A stretch of 35,001 nt of DNA, from NCBI GenBank assembly GCA_947628215.1, contig CANQYZ010000017.1, positions 1 through 35,001 on the forward strand, written 5' to 3'. The first letter of the stretch is position 1. Each line of letters opens with the position of its first letter. Source of the DNA: an uncultured Clostridia bacterium. GTDB lineage: Bacteria > Bacillota > Clostridia > TANB77 > CAG-508. Made by a program: the position numbers and the translations under genes. A model generated the notes under the pieces. That model did no database searches and was not told the DNA's origin. It saw only the letters and a program-made list of their open reading frames with translations. Shown in pieces: positions 1-8,308 of the stretch.

Positions 1-64
1 CAGTTGGTAGAGCGCTCGGCTGTTAACCGATAGGTCGTTGGTTCGAGTCCAACAAGGGGAGCCA
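1..64 (+). tRNA. tRNA-Asn(GTT), 5' end cut off by the window edge
   Basis: The anticodon arm carries GTT in a CTGTTAACC loop context, followed by a standard T arm and an encoded CCA at 62-64. The first 12 bases of the gene lie outside the window. The 64 bases present are identical to the complete minus-strand copy at 4080-4155. Confidence 0.93.
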
Positions 65-280
65 AAAAAATAAATTCTAGAAAGCTTAATATATAGGCAA
101 TCTAGGATTTTATTTTATTATTTTTAATCTATTAGTAATTTAATTTTTTTTAAATTTATATATGGACAAAAAATTAATTTAAATTAAAACTAGGTAAATA
201 TCAATGCTTTTACCTAGTTTTAGTTTAAAATATAATTAGTGTGCAAAAGATGATATATAAATATAGAGAATTTATAATTA

Positions 281-540
281 TAAAAAATTTTACAATTAAA
301 GGTGGATGTTTTAAAAGTTGGATATCATGGTTCTAGTAATAGTTTGAGTCAAATATAGGATAGTAAAATATGAATCAACTAGTAAAACAATTAGCAGTGA
401 TTTAATTCAAGTTTCAACAAGAAATACAGCTAGTTATATTGCTTACAAAATAAAAGTAAGTAAAGCTAAGAAAAATGATTTAGAAAAAATAAAATCTTTA
501 TTGTCTGCAGAAACTCTTACAATTATGCAATAAAACCACG
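281..540 (+). pseudogene. Decayed ComEC-like metallo-beta-lactamase remnant
   Basis: Around 288-353 one frame reads a stretch containing DVLKVGYHGSS, which resembles the DxLKVGHHGS motif near the end of ComEC-type metallo-beta-lactamase domains. It then hits a stop. A different frame from 351 to 533 reads about 60 residues without a stop, ending in LLSAETLTIMQ. There is no start codon with a ribosome binding site, and stops interrupt both ends. It is best read as a decaying gene fragment. The family call rests on one short motif, and I do not recognise the second frame. Confidence 0.4.
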
Positions 541-570
541 TTCTATGCACTTAAGAAAGTTTATGTTAGT

Positions 571-598
571 TTGACAAAGTAATAAAAAAATGTATAAT
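571..598 (+). promoter_or_regulatory. Sigma-A-type promoter for a short transcript
   Basis: Perfect TTGACA (571-576) and TATAAT (593-598) with a 16-base spacer. The predicted start near 605 is only about 100 bases before an intrinsic terminator, and no ORF lies between them. Confidence 0.75.
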
Positions 599-604
599 GA
601 ATAT

Positions 605-702
605 AAGTAATATTGCAAAATATTATGAAAAGGAAACCCCTAGCCTAAAATAGGGTATAAGAAGAGCAAGGAAAATCAAAGACCTTGCTTTATTTCTTTT
701 TA
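605..702 (+). ncRNA. Candidate small RNA of about 100 nt
   Basis: A strong promoter and a terminator bracket a non-coding stretch. Three hairpins can be drawn: TAATATT/AATATTA with a GCAA tetraloop (608-625), CCCTA/TAGGG (638-655), and the terminator stem AGCAAGG/CCTTGCT (665-689) followed by a U-rich tail. I do not recognise a known family: it is too short for 6S RNA, and no T-box, preQ1 or other riboswitch core is evident. It could instead be an attenuated leader for the CCA-adding enzyme, but that gene has its own promoter 200 bases further on. Confidence 0.5.
665..702 (+). terminator. Intrinsic terminator
   Basis: Stem AGCAAGG (665-671) with CCTTGCT (683-689), then a T-rich tract. It ends the candidate small RNA. 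Confidence 0.7.
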
Positions 703-1007
703 AGAGATTTAACTTTGAATAATTTAAGAATTTATAAAATTGATATTGATTATATAAAATATTTATATAATTTTGATAATATAATACAAATAGAGAAGAT
801 ACTTATACAGCAAAAAGACCATGTTTAAGTTTTTTATTGCTAAAAGTGGACGAAAGCAAACAAAAGTAAAACATAGAAAATACTGAAATATTAATGACTT
901 GGATTTAGCATAAATATGTATTATAATAAAAAAATAGACGAAAGAGAACGAATATAGTCAAAAATATTGATAAAAATTGGAATAAAACAATTAAGAAGTG
1001 AGTTATA
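703..1007. other. Intergenic region, no gene seen
   Basis: About 300 bases of AT-rich sequence with stops in all frames. The only feature I can support is a promoter-like pair, TTGGAT (899-904) and TATAAT (922-927) with a 17-base spacer, which would serve the CCA-adding enzyme gene. Confidence 0.5.
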
Positions 1008-2270
1008 ATGGCAATAGAAAATAAATTAATAATTGAAATTGCAAATAAAATAAAAGAAAATGGTGGTAATTTATATTTAGTTGGAGGAGCTATTAGAGAT
1101 GAATTACTTGGCATTGAAAGTCATGATAATGATTATTCTGTAACAGGTTTATCTTTTGATGAGTTTAAAGAAATATTTCCAAATGCTCATATTAGAGGAA
1201 AAGACTTTCCAGTTTTTATAATTAATGATAGCGAGTTTGCAATAGCTAGAAGAGAAAGAAAAATTGGACTTGGTCATAATAGCTTTGATATTTGTACTGA
1301 TAAAAGTATAACTATAGAAGAAGATTTGTTAAGAAGAGATATTACAATTAATGCAATTGCAAAAGAAGTTTTGACAGGAAAAATTATAGACCCTTTTTCA
1401 GGAATAGATGATTTAAATAATCATATTATTAGAGCTGTAAGCAATCATTTTATAGAAGATCCTTTAAGAGCATATAGAGTATGTAGATTTGCAAGTAGTT
1501 TTAATTTTGATATAGAAGAAAACACGATAAAAATGATGAATTCATTAAAAGAAGAACTTTTAACATTATCAGTAGAAAGAGTGTATGCAGAATTTTATAG
1601 AACATTACTTTCTAGTAGGCCTTCTATATTTTTTAAATCTTTAAAAAAAGCGAATATATTAGATGTTCATTTCAAAGAAATTTTTGATTTAATAGGAGCA
1701 GAGCAACCAATTGAATATCATCCAGAAGGTGATAGCTTTAATCATACTATGATTGTATTAGATAAAGTTGCAGATGCAACTAAAAATTTAGTTGATAGAC
1801 GAAAAGCAGAAATTAGATTTTCTAGTTTAGTTCATGATTTAGGAAAAGGAATAACTCCAAAAGAAGAATATCCACATCATATAGGACATGATATTAATGG
1901 AATAGATCTTGTGAAAAATATGGGAAAACGTTTGAAGGTTCCAAATAGAATGATAAAATGTGGCATTACTTCATGCAAAGAACATATGAGAGGTGGAATT
2001 TTTGATAAAATGACACCAGGTAAAAAAGTAAGTTTTATAGAAAGAATTAATAAAACTATTTTAGGATTAGATGGTCTTCAGTATATAGTAGATGCTGATA
2101 ATAAAAATAATGATTTAAATAAAAATCAATTTGCGAAAATTGGATATGAAGTAATAAATTCTGTAAATGGAAATAGTATAAAAGAAAAATATAAAATTGA
2201 TTTAAAAGCCAATTTCGCAAGCAGAATTCATGAAGAAAGAGTACGTTATCTAAGAAATAAAATGTTATAA
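1008..2270 (+). CDS. cca: CCA tRNA nucleotidyltransferase with HD domain
   Basis: Adds or repairs the 3' CCA end of tRNAs using CTP and ATP, in the cytoplasm. The nucleotidyltransferase head is clear: GGAIRDELLG at residues 26-35, the metal-binding DxD within HDNDYSV at 39-45, and RRDITINAIA at 109-118 before the DPLRAYRVCRF region at 151-161. An HD phosphohydrolase motif (VHDLGKG) follows at about 275-281, so this is the class II enzyme with a C-terminal HD domain. At 420 residues it is full length. The ATG has only a weak purine-rich ribosome binding site (GAAGTGAG). The gene sits between two tRNA-Asn genes, although the tRNAs seen here already encode CCA, so its role is probably repair as much as synthesis. 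Confidence 0.93.
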   Translation: MAIENKLIIEIANKIKENGGNLYLVGGAIRDELLGIESHDNDYSVTGLSFDEFKEIFPNAHIRGKDFPVFIINDSEFAIARRERKIGLGHNSFDICTDKSITIEEDLLRRDITINAIAKEVLTGKIIDPFSGIDDLNNHIIRAVSNHFIEDPLRAYRVCRFASSFNFDIEENTIKMMNSLKEELLTLSVERVYAEFYRTLLSSRPSIFFKSLKKANILDVHFKEIFDLIGAEQPIEYHPEGDSFNHTMIVLDKVADATKNLVDRRKAEIRFSSLVHDLGKGITPKEEYPHHIGHDINGIDLVKNMGKRLKVPNRMIKCGITSCKEHMRGGIFDKMTPGKKVSFIERINKTILGLDGLQYIVDADNKNNDLNKNQFAKIGYEVINSVNGNSIKEKYKIDLKANFASRIHEERVRYLRNKML

Positions 2271-2307
2271 ATTAATAATAGAGTTTATTTTAATTTAAGA
2301 GGAAATT

Positions 2308-4019
2308 ATGCAAGAGAAAAAGAAAAAATTAATTGAAAATTTTTTTATTATAGTAGTAATATTACTTACTATTATTTTGCTTGGAAAAGTTATTTTTGCT
2401 TATAATATTACAAAAACTCATGATGGATATATTCATATTTTAAAAATTGCCGGAGTTTCTGATATTATATCTAAAGGACAACTTCCACCAATCATTAATC
2501 CTAATTTTTGTAATGGATATGCTATAAATTTATTTTATAATCCTCTTACAACATATATTGCTGTATTTTTTAGTAATATATTTAATAATTATATTATAGG
2601 AACTAAGGCTTTAATGTATTTGATGTTAGTTCTTTCTGCGATTTTCATGTTTTATTTTGCAAAAGAAGTAACAAAAAAGAAAGAAATAGCATTTGTATCT
2701 TCAATTTTTTATATAAGCGTTCCTTATTTTTTATCAAACATTTATGTAAGAGGAGCAATTGGAGAATGTGCAGCACTTACATTTTTGCCATTACTTTTTT
2801 TAGGAATTTATAACTTATTTGATGGTGATAGAAAAAAACATTTTTTTATAGCAATTGGAGCAATTGGACTTTTACTTTCACATAATATTACTACATTATA
2901 TTCTGCAATTTTTTGCTTTATATATATGATAATTAATATAAAAAAGTTAAAAGAAAAAGATGTAATAATAAAACTAATTACTAATATTTTTTTTATAATA
3001 TTAATTACTTTATTTTTTATATTCCCATTAGGACTTCATAAAATAATAGGAGATTATGTTGTATTTGATCATGAACTTCTTAGAACTTATGGAGAGAGAG
3101 TAGCAGAAGAAACAATTGATGTAAAACAATTATTTTTTGTTATAGATAAAGAAGAACCTGTTTTAGTATTTAATATATTTCAGTTTTTATTATTTATTCC
3201 ATTTGCTTATATTCAAAAATTTGTAGATAAAAAATATAGAAAGTTTTACATTGCTTTTGGAATACTTTCTATTTTACTTACAATTTGCATATTGTTTAGC
3301 TTTTTATGGCTAAAGGCTCCGAATTTACTTTGCATGATACAATTTCCATGGAGACTTTTAGGATTTGTACGGATTTTTTATGAGCTTTGTATCTGCAATA
3401 AATCTTGTAATTATTACTGAAAAATTGATTAAAAATAAAGATAATTTAATTTTTATACTTATACCAATTTCTCTTCTTTCAGTGATTGTTGCATTTTATA
3501 TAGATTACCCAGTATTTATCGGAAATGAAGATGATAATAATAGCTTAAGATTTATAAATAATAATATAGATAATATTATGTATGGAAATATAAATAGAGA
3601 ATATTTGCCATCTAAAACATATAAAGCTTATTTATCTAATAATAGAGAAATATATAGAAAAAGTGCAAAAGTTATAAAGCGGAAAATGTGATATAAAAAG
3701 TGAAAATAAAAGTGATTTAAAATATGAAATAAATATAAATTATATTGATAAAAATACTAAAATAGAGATGCCATATTTATATTATGCAGGATATACAGCA
3801 TTCATTGAAAAAGGAAATGGAGATAGATTAAAACTTGATATTTCAGAATCTGATATAGGATTCGTTGAAGTTGAATGTAAAGAAAAATTAGAAAATGTAA
3901 AACTTGAAGTTTTCTATAAAACTCCTATTTCATACATCGTATGTTATATTATTTCTGCGGTATCAACGTGTATATTTATTATTTATATAATATATGAAAA
4001 AAAGCTAGCAAATCGCTAG
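2308..4019 (+). CDS. Large multispanning membrane protein (YfhO/PTPS-related type) with two +1 frameshifts at CGGA
   Basis: Three consecutive frames encode one protein: 2308-3369, then 3374-3679, then 3684-4019. Each junction is an in-frame CGG followed by A, and a +1 shift reading C-GGA restores the frame, giving about 569 residues. The first part has roughly ten hydrophobic spans and motifs such as TKTHDGYIH, NPNFCNGYAINLFY and SHNITTLYS. These match large Gram-positive membrane proteins annotated as YfhO-like or 6-pyruvoyl-tetrahydropterin-synthase-related, which are probable sugar-handling membrane proteins. The FPWRLLGF motif runs straight across the first junction into a membrane span. 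The last part is a soluble domain with a final membrane span ending at a terminator. The open frames beyond each junction argue against simple decay. The exact function is unknown. Confidence 0.72.
3370..3373 (+). other. +1 frameshift site CGGA (site 1)
   Basis: In the upstream frame the codons are GTA CGG ATT. Reading GTA C-GGA TTT continues the membrane protein as FVGFFMSF. Without the shift, translation ends 16 codons later. Confidence 0.75.
3680..3683 (+). other. +1 frameshift site CGGA (site 2)
   Basis: In the frame used after site 1 the codons are AAG CGG AAA ATG TGA. Reading AAG C-GGA AAA TGT continues for 111 more residues to a stop inside a terminator. It is the second such site in the same gene. 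Confidence 0.75.
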
Positions 4020-4029
4020 CTTTTTTTAA
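3998..4029 (+). terminator. Intrinsic terminator overlapping the stop codon
   Basis: AAAAAAAGCTAGC and GCTAGCTTTTTTT pair around an AAATC loop. The TAG of the stem is the stop codon of the preceding membrane protein gene, which supports the third frame as the true end of that gene. Confidence 0.85.
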
Positions 4030-4079
4030 CAGTAATTGTAACCCATCACATAAAATGCTACTTGCGGATTACTACCAAA

Positions 4080-4155
4080 TGGCTCCCCTTGTTGGACTCG
4101 AACCAACGACCTATCGGTTAACAGCCGAGCGCTCTACCAACTGAGCTAAAGAGGA
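4080..4155 (-). tRNA. tRNA-Asn(GTT)
   Basis: On the minus strand the 76-base cloverleaf has acceptor TCCTCTT pairing with AAGGGGA, a G discriminator, encoded CCA and a GTT anticodon. It is identical, over the shared 64 bases, to the copy at the window start but in the opposite orientation. Confidence 0.96.
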
Positions 4156-4176
4156 ATATTTCTTTAGAACAAAATT

Positions 4177-4205
4177 ATTATATATTATAGATTTTTACAT
4201 TTCAA
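4177..4205 (-). promoter_or_regulatory. Promoter of tRNA-Asn
   Basis: On the minus strand, TTGAAA (4200-4205) and TATAAT (4177-4182) are separated by 17 bases, about 20 bases upstream of the tRNA. Confidence 0.7.
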
Positions 4206-4254
4206 TACCTTTTTATAAAAAAATTATTCTTTTTGTAAGCTTTAAAAATAGTTC

Positions 4255-4283
4255 TTGAATAATATATTTCATTATGATATACC
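4255..4283 (+). promoter_or_regulatory. Probable promoter of the ThyX gene
   Basis: TTGAAT (4255-4260) and TATACC (4278-4283) with a 17-base spacer, about 40 bases before the start codon. The -10 box is imperfect. Confidence 0.5.
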
Positions 4284-4326
4284 TAAACTGAAATAAATTA
4301 ATTTTGTTTTAGGAGTAATAAATAAT

Positions 4327-5751
4327 ATGAAAATTGAATTATTAGGTGGATATACGAAAGATGAATTAGATGCTAGAATTAAAAAAGTAGCTTCTGCCGG
4401 AAAATTATCTAGATTTCCAGGCAATGTATTTGAAGTAGTAGAAACATGTTCAGATACAGAAAAAAATATAAAACTTATTAAAAGAATAATTGGAATGGGA
4501 CATAAGTCAATAATTGAACATGATTATTTAGTATTTGCACTTTGCGATGTTACACCAATTGTAGAGCAAACTATTATTGGAAACAGACTTACTTCTTTTA
4601 CTATAAAATCAAGACGTGAAGTTGATTTTAGAAATGCAGGATTTTATGTTCCTGAATTTAGAAATAAAGATATGAGCATACATAAAGATAATGAAAAATT
4701 AAAAGAACTTTATGAAAAACATATGAAGTATTTATTTAATACATATGGAGATATCGTAGATGAAGGAATAAATGTAGAAGATGCAAGATTTGTACTTCCA
4801 TATTCTTTCCATGCAAATATAATAATGGGATTAGATGCAAGAGAACTTGAAAAACTTACAGTATCACTTTTAGCAGGACCTTTAAGTAGAATTTCAGAAC
4901 TTAGAGAGCTTGGAGAAAATTTTAGAAGCATAATAGAAGAGGCAGTTCCATATCTTACAGATAGTATGCAAGCAGAAATAGAAAAAACTTCTGACAAAAC
5001 TCCTTTTGAATATTTAGAAAGTGTAAGCAAAAGACCTGAAATATCAATTATAGATAAACCACATTTAGTAAGTTATACACCTTCAGCTGATGATGTTATA
5101 TTAAATAGCTCAGTTATGTATCATTATCAAGTAGATAGAATTGCTGCAAATAAAATTATAGAAGACGCAGTTCAAAAAGATGTAAACTTTAAGGAAAAAC
5201 TTATGGATGTAATATTACATAAAGAAGAAAGAAGAGAACTTGAACAAGTACAATTTACATTTCAAATTCCAATTTCTTTATCAATACTTACTCATCTTAC
5301 ACGTCATCGTATGCATTCATTATTAATTCCGGAATTTTTACCAATGTGGGATATGAAAAATCATATTACTCCACCTACTATAGAGGCAAATGAAAAATGC
5401 TTAAAATTGTTTAATAGTGCCGTAGAGAAAAATATAGAGATGTTCGAAGAATTTAAAAAGTATGATATTTTAGAAGAGGATTTAATATATTTCTATCTTG
5501 GATGTCAAATGTTAAATGTAATGACTACATTTAATGCAAGAACAGCACAATGGATTTGTAGACTTCGTTGTTGTAATAAAGCACAATGGCAAATAAGAAA
5601 TGTAGCCAAAGAAGTTGCAAAACAAATAAAAGAAGTGTCTCCTTTATTTGGAAAAGGACTTGGTCCAACTTGTATGACAGACTATGTATGTAATGAAGGA
5701 AGAGAAAGCTGTGGACTTATAAATACAATATTAGAACAAAAAAATAAATAA
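4327..5751 (+). CDS. thyX: Flavin-dependent thymidylate synthase, tandem ThyX domains
   Basis: Predicted to make dTMP from dUMP using FAD, NADPH and methylene-tetrahydrofolate. At 474 residues it is about twice the usual ThyX length and contains two ThyX-like halves. The N-terminal half has GHKSIIEHDYLVFAL and a degenerate signature (NRLTSFTIKSRREVDF, about 86-101), where classical ThyX has RHRxxSxNExSxR. The C-terminal half has ERRELEQVQFTFQIPI, then LTRHRMHSLLIPEF and the substrate-binding NARTAQWICRLRCCNKAQW, which resembles the NAR...HAQWEIR region of ThyX. The start has an AGGAG ribosome binding site. ThyX normally acts as a tetramer with active sites at subunit interfaces, so an internal duplication could form a pseudo-tetramer from two chains. 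That last point is inference. Confidence 0.82.
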   Translation: MKIELLGGYTKDELDARIKKVASAGKLSRFPGNVFEVVETCSDTEKNIKLIKRIIGMGHKSIIEHDYLVFALCDVTPIVEQTIIGNRLTSFTIKSRREVDFRNAGFYVPEFRNKDMSIHKDNEKLKELYEKHMKYLFNTYGDIVDEGINVEDARFVLPYSFHANIIMGLDARELEKLTVSLLAGPLSRISELRELGENFRSIIEEAVPYLTDSMQAEIEKTSDKTPFEYLESVSKRPEISIIDKPHLVSYTPSADDVILNSSVMYHYQVDRIAANKIIEDAVQKDVNFKEKLMDVILHKEERRELEQVQFTFQIPISLSILTHLTRHRMHSLLIPEFLPMWDMKNHITPPTIEANEKCLKLFNSAVEKNIEMFEEFKKYDILEEDLIYFYLGCQMLNVMTTFNARTAQWICRLRCCNKAQWQIRNVAKEVAKQIKEVSPLFGKGLGPTCMTDYVCNEGRESCGLINTILEQKNK

Positions 5752-5792
5752 ATTTTAAGTATTAAGCAAATATTTTCTTTAGGAGAAGGAAT

Positions 5793-6239
5793 ATGATAAA
5801 AAAAGAAAATGATAATGTTTACATTTACTTTTTAGAAAATGATAATTTAAAAACTATGAAAAAAGGAATTATAGCTCTTCTTGTTTTGCAAGTTATTAAT
5901 ATAATTTATATTTTAATATATAAATTAAATCTAAGATTATTTGATTTATCTTTTTCTTATATAGTAGTTTTTTTGATTGTTTTTATGGAATTTTATAAAA
6001 GAAAAATGAATATACCAAATATAGTTTTAAAAGATAAAAAAATATCATTTGGTGAGTTTAATATTTCTGTATATGATGTATTAGAATTAAAAATCTTTTC
6101 AGGATCTTTACTTTTAAGATATAAAGTTTCTGATTTAGAAAACATGGTAAAGATATATTCTAGTGATTCTAAGAAAAAAATAAAAGAAGTAAAAAATGCA
6201 ATAGAAGATTATATAAAAAAATTTAAGAAAGATGTATAA
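5793..6239 (+). CDS. Small membrane protein, unknown function
   Basis: 148 residues. A short N-terminal soluble part is followed by two hydrophobic spans (about residues 25-42 and 52-68) and a C-terminal basic, mostly beta-type region (FGEFNISVYDVLELKIF) ending in a lysine-rich helix. The layout resembles bacterial PH-like or YcxB-like membrane proteins, but the match is not specific. The ribosome binding site TTTAGGAGAAGG lies 5-10 bases before the ATG, 40 bases after the ThyX gene, so the two are probably co-transcribed. Confidence 0.7.
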   Translation: MIKKENDNVYIYFLENDNLKTMKKGIIALLVLQVINIIYILIYKLNLRLFDLSFSYIVVFLIVFMEFYKRKMNIPNIVLKDKKISFGEFNISVYDVLELKIFSGSLLLRYKVSDLENMVKIYSSDSKKKIKEVKNAIEDYIKKFKKDV

Positions 6240-6297
6240 AATAAATTTTATTTAATATATAATTAAAATACTTAAGATAAGACTTGGGAGGAAACAT

Positions 6298-6966
6298 ATG
6301 AATAAGAAAATATTAATGATAATTGTATGTATAGTGCTAATATTACTTATAGGGTCAATTGCACTTTATAGAATTACTAATATGGAAGTATATTCTCCAT
6401 CAAAAGTAGAAGAAAATGTTGTAAAAAATGAAGTAAATACAAATAAAAATGTAGTAGAAACAAATAGTGTAGAAAATACCGTAACAAATACAGTAAATCC
6501 CGAAGAAGTAGGAGATACAGGTAGCTTTAAAAATACAATGTTTGAAACAGAAAATTATATAGTAAAGCTTAGCTCTCAAAAAGCAGGACATCCATCAAAT
6601 GGTTCAAATTTTTCAACTTATTTCGAATATAATAAAAAGAATGAATCTTCTAATATATCTTTAGATTACTTTTTTGTAGAAAAAGATGTTATGCAAGATT
6701 ATAGCGATTTTAATAAATTAAAAAAGATTTCTATAAATGGAAAAGAATTAAGATATAGTGTAGATACTAATAAATCAGAGGCTGTATTTTTATATAAGAA
6801 TGATGATGAATCTTATTTAAAAATTGTTTTAACATCAGGATTAGTATTTGATAATAAAACTGGATATATAAAAGATACTTTAAAACTTACAAATGATTTT
6901 ATCAAAAGAAAAGACGTTGTTGAAGATTTAAAAAAGGAAATAAAGTTTGATATAGAGAAAAAATAA
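6298..6966 (+). CDS. Membrane-anchored extracytoplasmic protein, unknown function
   Basis: 222 residues with an N-terminal hydrophobic segment (about 5-24, ILMIIVCIVLILLIG) acting as a signal anchor. A low-complexity Asn/Val/Glu-rich linker (about 38-70) follows, then a folded domain from about residue 78 with alternating beta-type sequence. There is no lipobox. The ATG follows a good GGGAGG ribosome binding site. I do not recognise the family. A strong terminator follows directly. Confidence 0.75.
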   Translation: MNKKILMIIVCIVLILLIGSIALYRITNMEVYSPSKVEENVVKNEVNTNKNVVETNSVENTVTNTVNPEEVGDTGSFKNTMFETENYIVKLSSQKAGHPSNGSNFSTYFEYNKKNESSNISLDYFFVEKDVMQDYSDFNKLKKISINGKELRYSVDTNKSEAVFLYKNDDESYLKIVLTSGLVFDNKTGYIKDTLKLTNDFIKRKDVVEDLKKEIKFDIEKK

Positions 6967-6983
6967 AATAATAACTAATTTTA

Positions 6984-7017
6984 AAAATAATAGGCAAAAA
7001 AGCCTATTATTTTTTTG
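6984..7017 (+). terminator. Intrinsic terminator
   Basis: AAAATAATAGGC pairs with GCCTATTATTTT around an A-rich loop and ends in a run of seven T. Confidence 0.9.
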
Positions 7018-7048
7018 TCAATTTACATTTTCCTTACATATTATGTAA
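7015..7048 (+). promoter_or_regulatory. Promoter with overlapping palindromic operator upstream of the YtaF-like gene
   Basis: TTGTCA (7015-7020) and TATTAT (7039-7044) with an 18-base spacer. A perfect palindrome, TTACAT-ATT-ATGTAA (7034-7048), covers the -10 box, which is typical of a repressor site. The regulator is not identifiable from the window. Confidence 0.5.
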
Positions 7049-7061
7049 AGAGGTGTAAAAA

Positions 7062-7646
7062 ATGATAAATGTAATATTACTTGCAATTTCTGTAAGTATA
7101 GATGCAATTGGAATTGGAATATCTTATGGAATAAGAAATTCTTACATAAGAATAAGATTAATATTTTTAATAGCTTTTATAGTTTTTTCTATGTGTTTGA
7201 TAGGTCTTTTACTTGGAAATTTATTATCTCTTGTTTTAAGTGATTTTCTACTTAAGATAATTGGAAGTTTAATTTTATTTATTCTTGGAGTTTTTATTGT
7301 TCTTAAAGAAATAATAAATTTAAAACCTAAAAATGATTTTAGAGGAAATAAAAAAGAAAGTAAAGAAGTAAAAAGAATAGAAAATATAAAAGCAACAGAG
7401 GCAATATATCTTGCAATGTGTATTTCAGTAGATGCTCTAACTTCAGGAATTAGTGCAAGCTTAATTGGAATAAGAAGCATATTTTTTCCTATCTTAGTTA
7501 TGGTATGCCATATGACTTTTTTAAAACTTGGAATGTATGTTGGAAAAAATGTAAGTATAGCATCTAGTATTCCACAAAATATATGGAAAGTTATATCAGG
7601 GATATTACTTATTTTGATTTCAATTGGAAAATTATTTTTAAATTAA
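7062..7646 (+). CDS. ytaF: YtaF-like membrane protein (MntP-related family)
   Basis: 194 residues with six hydrophobic spans arranged as two repeats of three. Each repeat begins with an acidic membrane motif: SVSIDAIGIGISYG at about residues 10-23 and ISVDALTSGISAS at about 125-137. This duplicated Asp-containing motif is the hallmark of the MntP/YtaF family. MntP proteins export manganese; YtaF is named as a sporulation membrane protein in Bacilli. The linker between repeats is lysine-rich (about 88-108). The ribosome binding site AGAGGTG precedes the ATG. Ion specificity cannot be assigned from sequence alone. Confidence 0.82.
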   Translation: MINVILLAISVSIDAIGIGISYGIRNSYIRIRLIFLIAFIVFSMCLIGLLLGNLLSLVLSDFLLKIIGSLILFILGVFIVLKEIINLKPKNDFRGNKKESKEVKRIENIKATEAIYLAMCISVDALTSGISASLIGIRSIFFPILVMVCHMTFLKLGMYVGKNVSIASSIPQNIWKVISGILLILISIGKLFLN

Positions 7647-7679
7647 AAAAGATGGAAAGTATTTTCCATCAATTTTTTT
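7645..7679. terminator. Bidirectional intrinsic terminator
   Basis: AAAAAAGATGGAAA pairs with TTTCCATCAATTTTTTT between the convergent YtaF-like and DUF1836 genes. T-runs occur on both strands. Confidence 0.85.
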
Positions 7680-7688
7680 ATCTATTTT

Positions 7689-8285
7689 TTATTTATTTAA
7701 AAATGTTTTTTCTACATATATTTTATATGCTACAGATTTTACTGCATTTTGAAGTAATATATCATCTAAAGATGTTTTTTCGGAATAGTCTATTCCATTG
7801 TGAGCAAATATTGATTTTAGTGAGTTTTCAAATAATTCGCAAAATCTATTGTATGATGTTTCAATTCTAAAATCAGTAGTTGCAAGTTTTATTAAGCTAT
7901 GAATATTACTTATACTATACATTGGTTTAAATGTACATATTACAAAAAGTGAAGCTATTTGCTTTTTTCCATATTTTTTCTTTTCAGGAGCTACGATAAT
8001 TCCTTGTTTTACATAATTGTTTATCATAGTTTTAGTAATAAGTGGATCATCTGATGTTGCAATATATGGAGATAAACAATTATCTAAAAGTGTTACTAAT
8101 TGATCTAAATATAAATCTATAGAAGGTAATTCTTCCCATCTTGGAATATGAAAACTTTGCAAACTTTCTATATATGATTTTATATTATTGTCTTTAAATT
8201 CAACGATTTTTCTATTTATTCTATTTTTTTCTTTTTCAATTTTTCTTTCAGATTTTTCTATCTCTTTTTCTAAATTTTTACTCAT
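7689..8285 (-). CDS. DUF1836 domain protein, probable MerR-like regulator
   Basis: 198 residues. The N-terminal 40 residues are a charged Lys/Glu-rich coiled coil. From about residue 45 comes the DUF1836 signature: IPRWEELPSIDLYLDQ, then ITKTMINNYVKQGIIVAPEKKKYGKKQIA, a predicted MerR-like winged helix-turn-helix, then a helical tail. It is likely a cytoplasmic DNA-binding regulator. An AGGAG ribosome binding site precedes the ATG. It is divergent from the acyl-CoA synthetase gene. A partial palindrome sits inside its own promoter, suggesting autoregulation. The target genes are unknown. Confidence 0.85.
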   Translation of the reverse strand: MSKNLEKEIEKSERKIEKEKNRINRKIVEFKDNNIKSYIESLQSFHIPRWEELPSIDLYLDQLVTLLDNCLSPYIATSDDPLITKTMINNYVKQGIIVAPEKKKYGKKQIASLFVICTFKPMYSISNIHSLIKLATTDFRIETSYNRFCELFENSLKSIFAHNGIDYSEKTSLDDILLQNAVKSVAYKIYVEKTFLNK

Positions 8286-8308
8286 ATATCAGCACTCCTA
8301 ACACATTT

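Noticed and set aside
600..702. PreQ1 riboswitch or T-box in the candidate small RNA
   Set aside because: The C-rich and G-rich strands form only a plain 5-pair hairpin. The A-rich tail pairing of preQ1 and the T-box AGGGTGGNACCGCG core are both missing.
3365..4019. Separate small genes in the second and third frames of the membrane protein
   Set aside because: Neither has a ribosome binding site. Both continue the upstream protein at a CGGA, and the sequence between the frame ends is open and hydrophobic in the expected way.
7583..7870. 95-codon plus-strand ORF
   Set aside because: It overlaps the end of the YtaF-like gene and the antisense of the DUF1836 gene and crosses a terminator. It is a shadow of AT-rich coding sequence.
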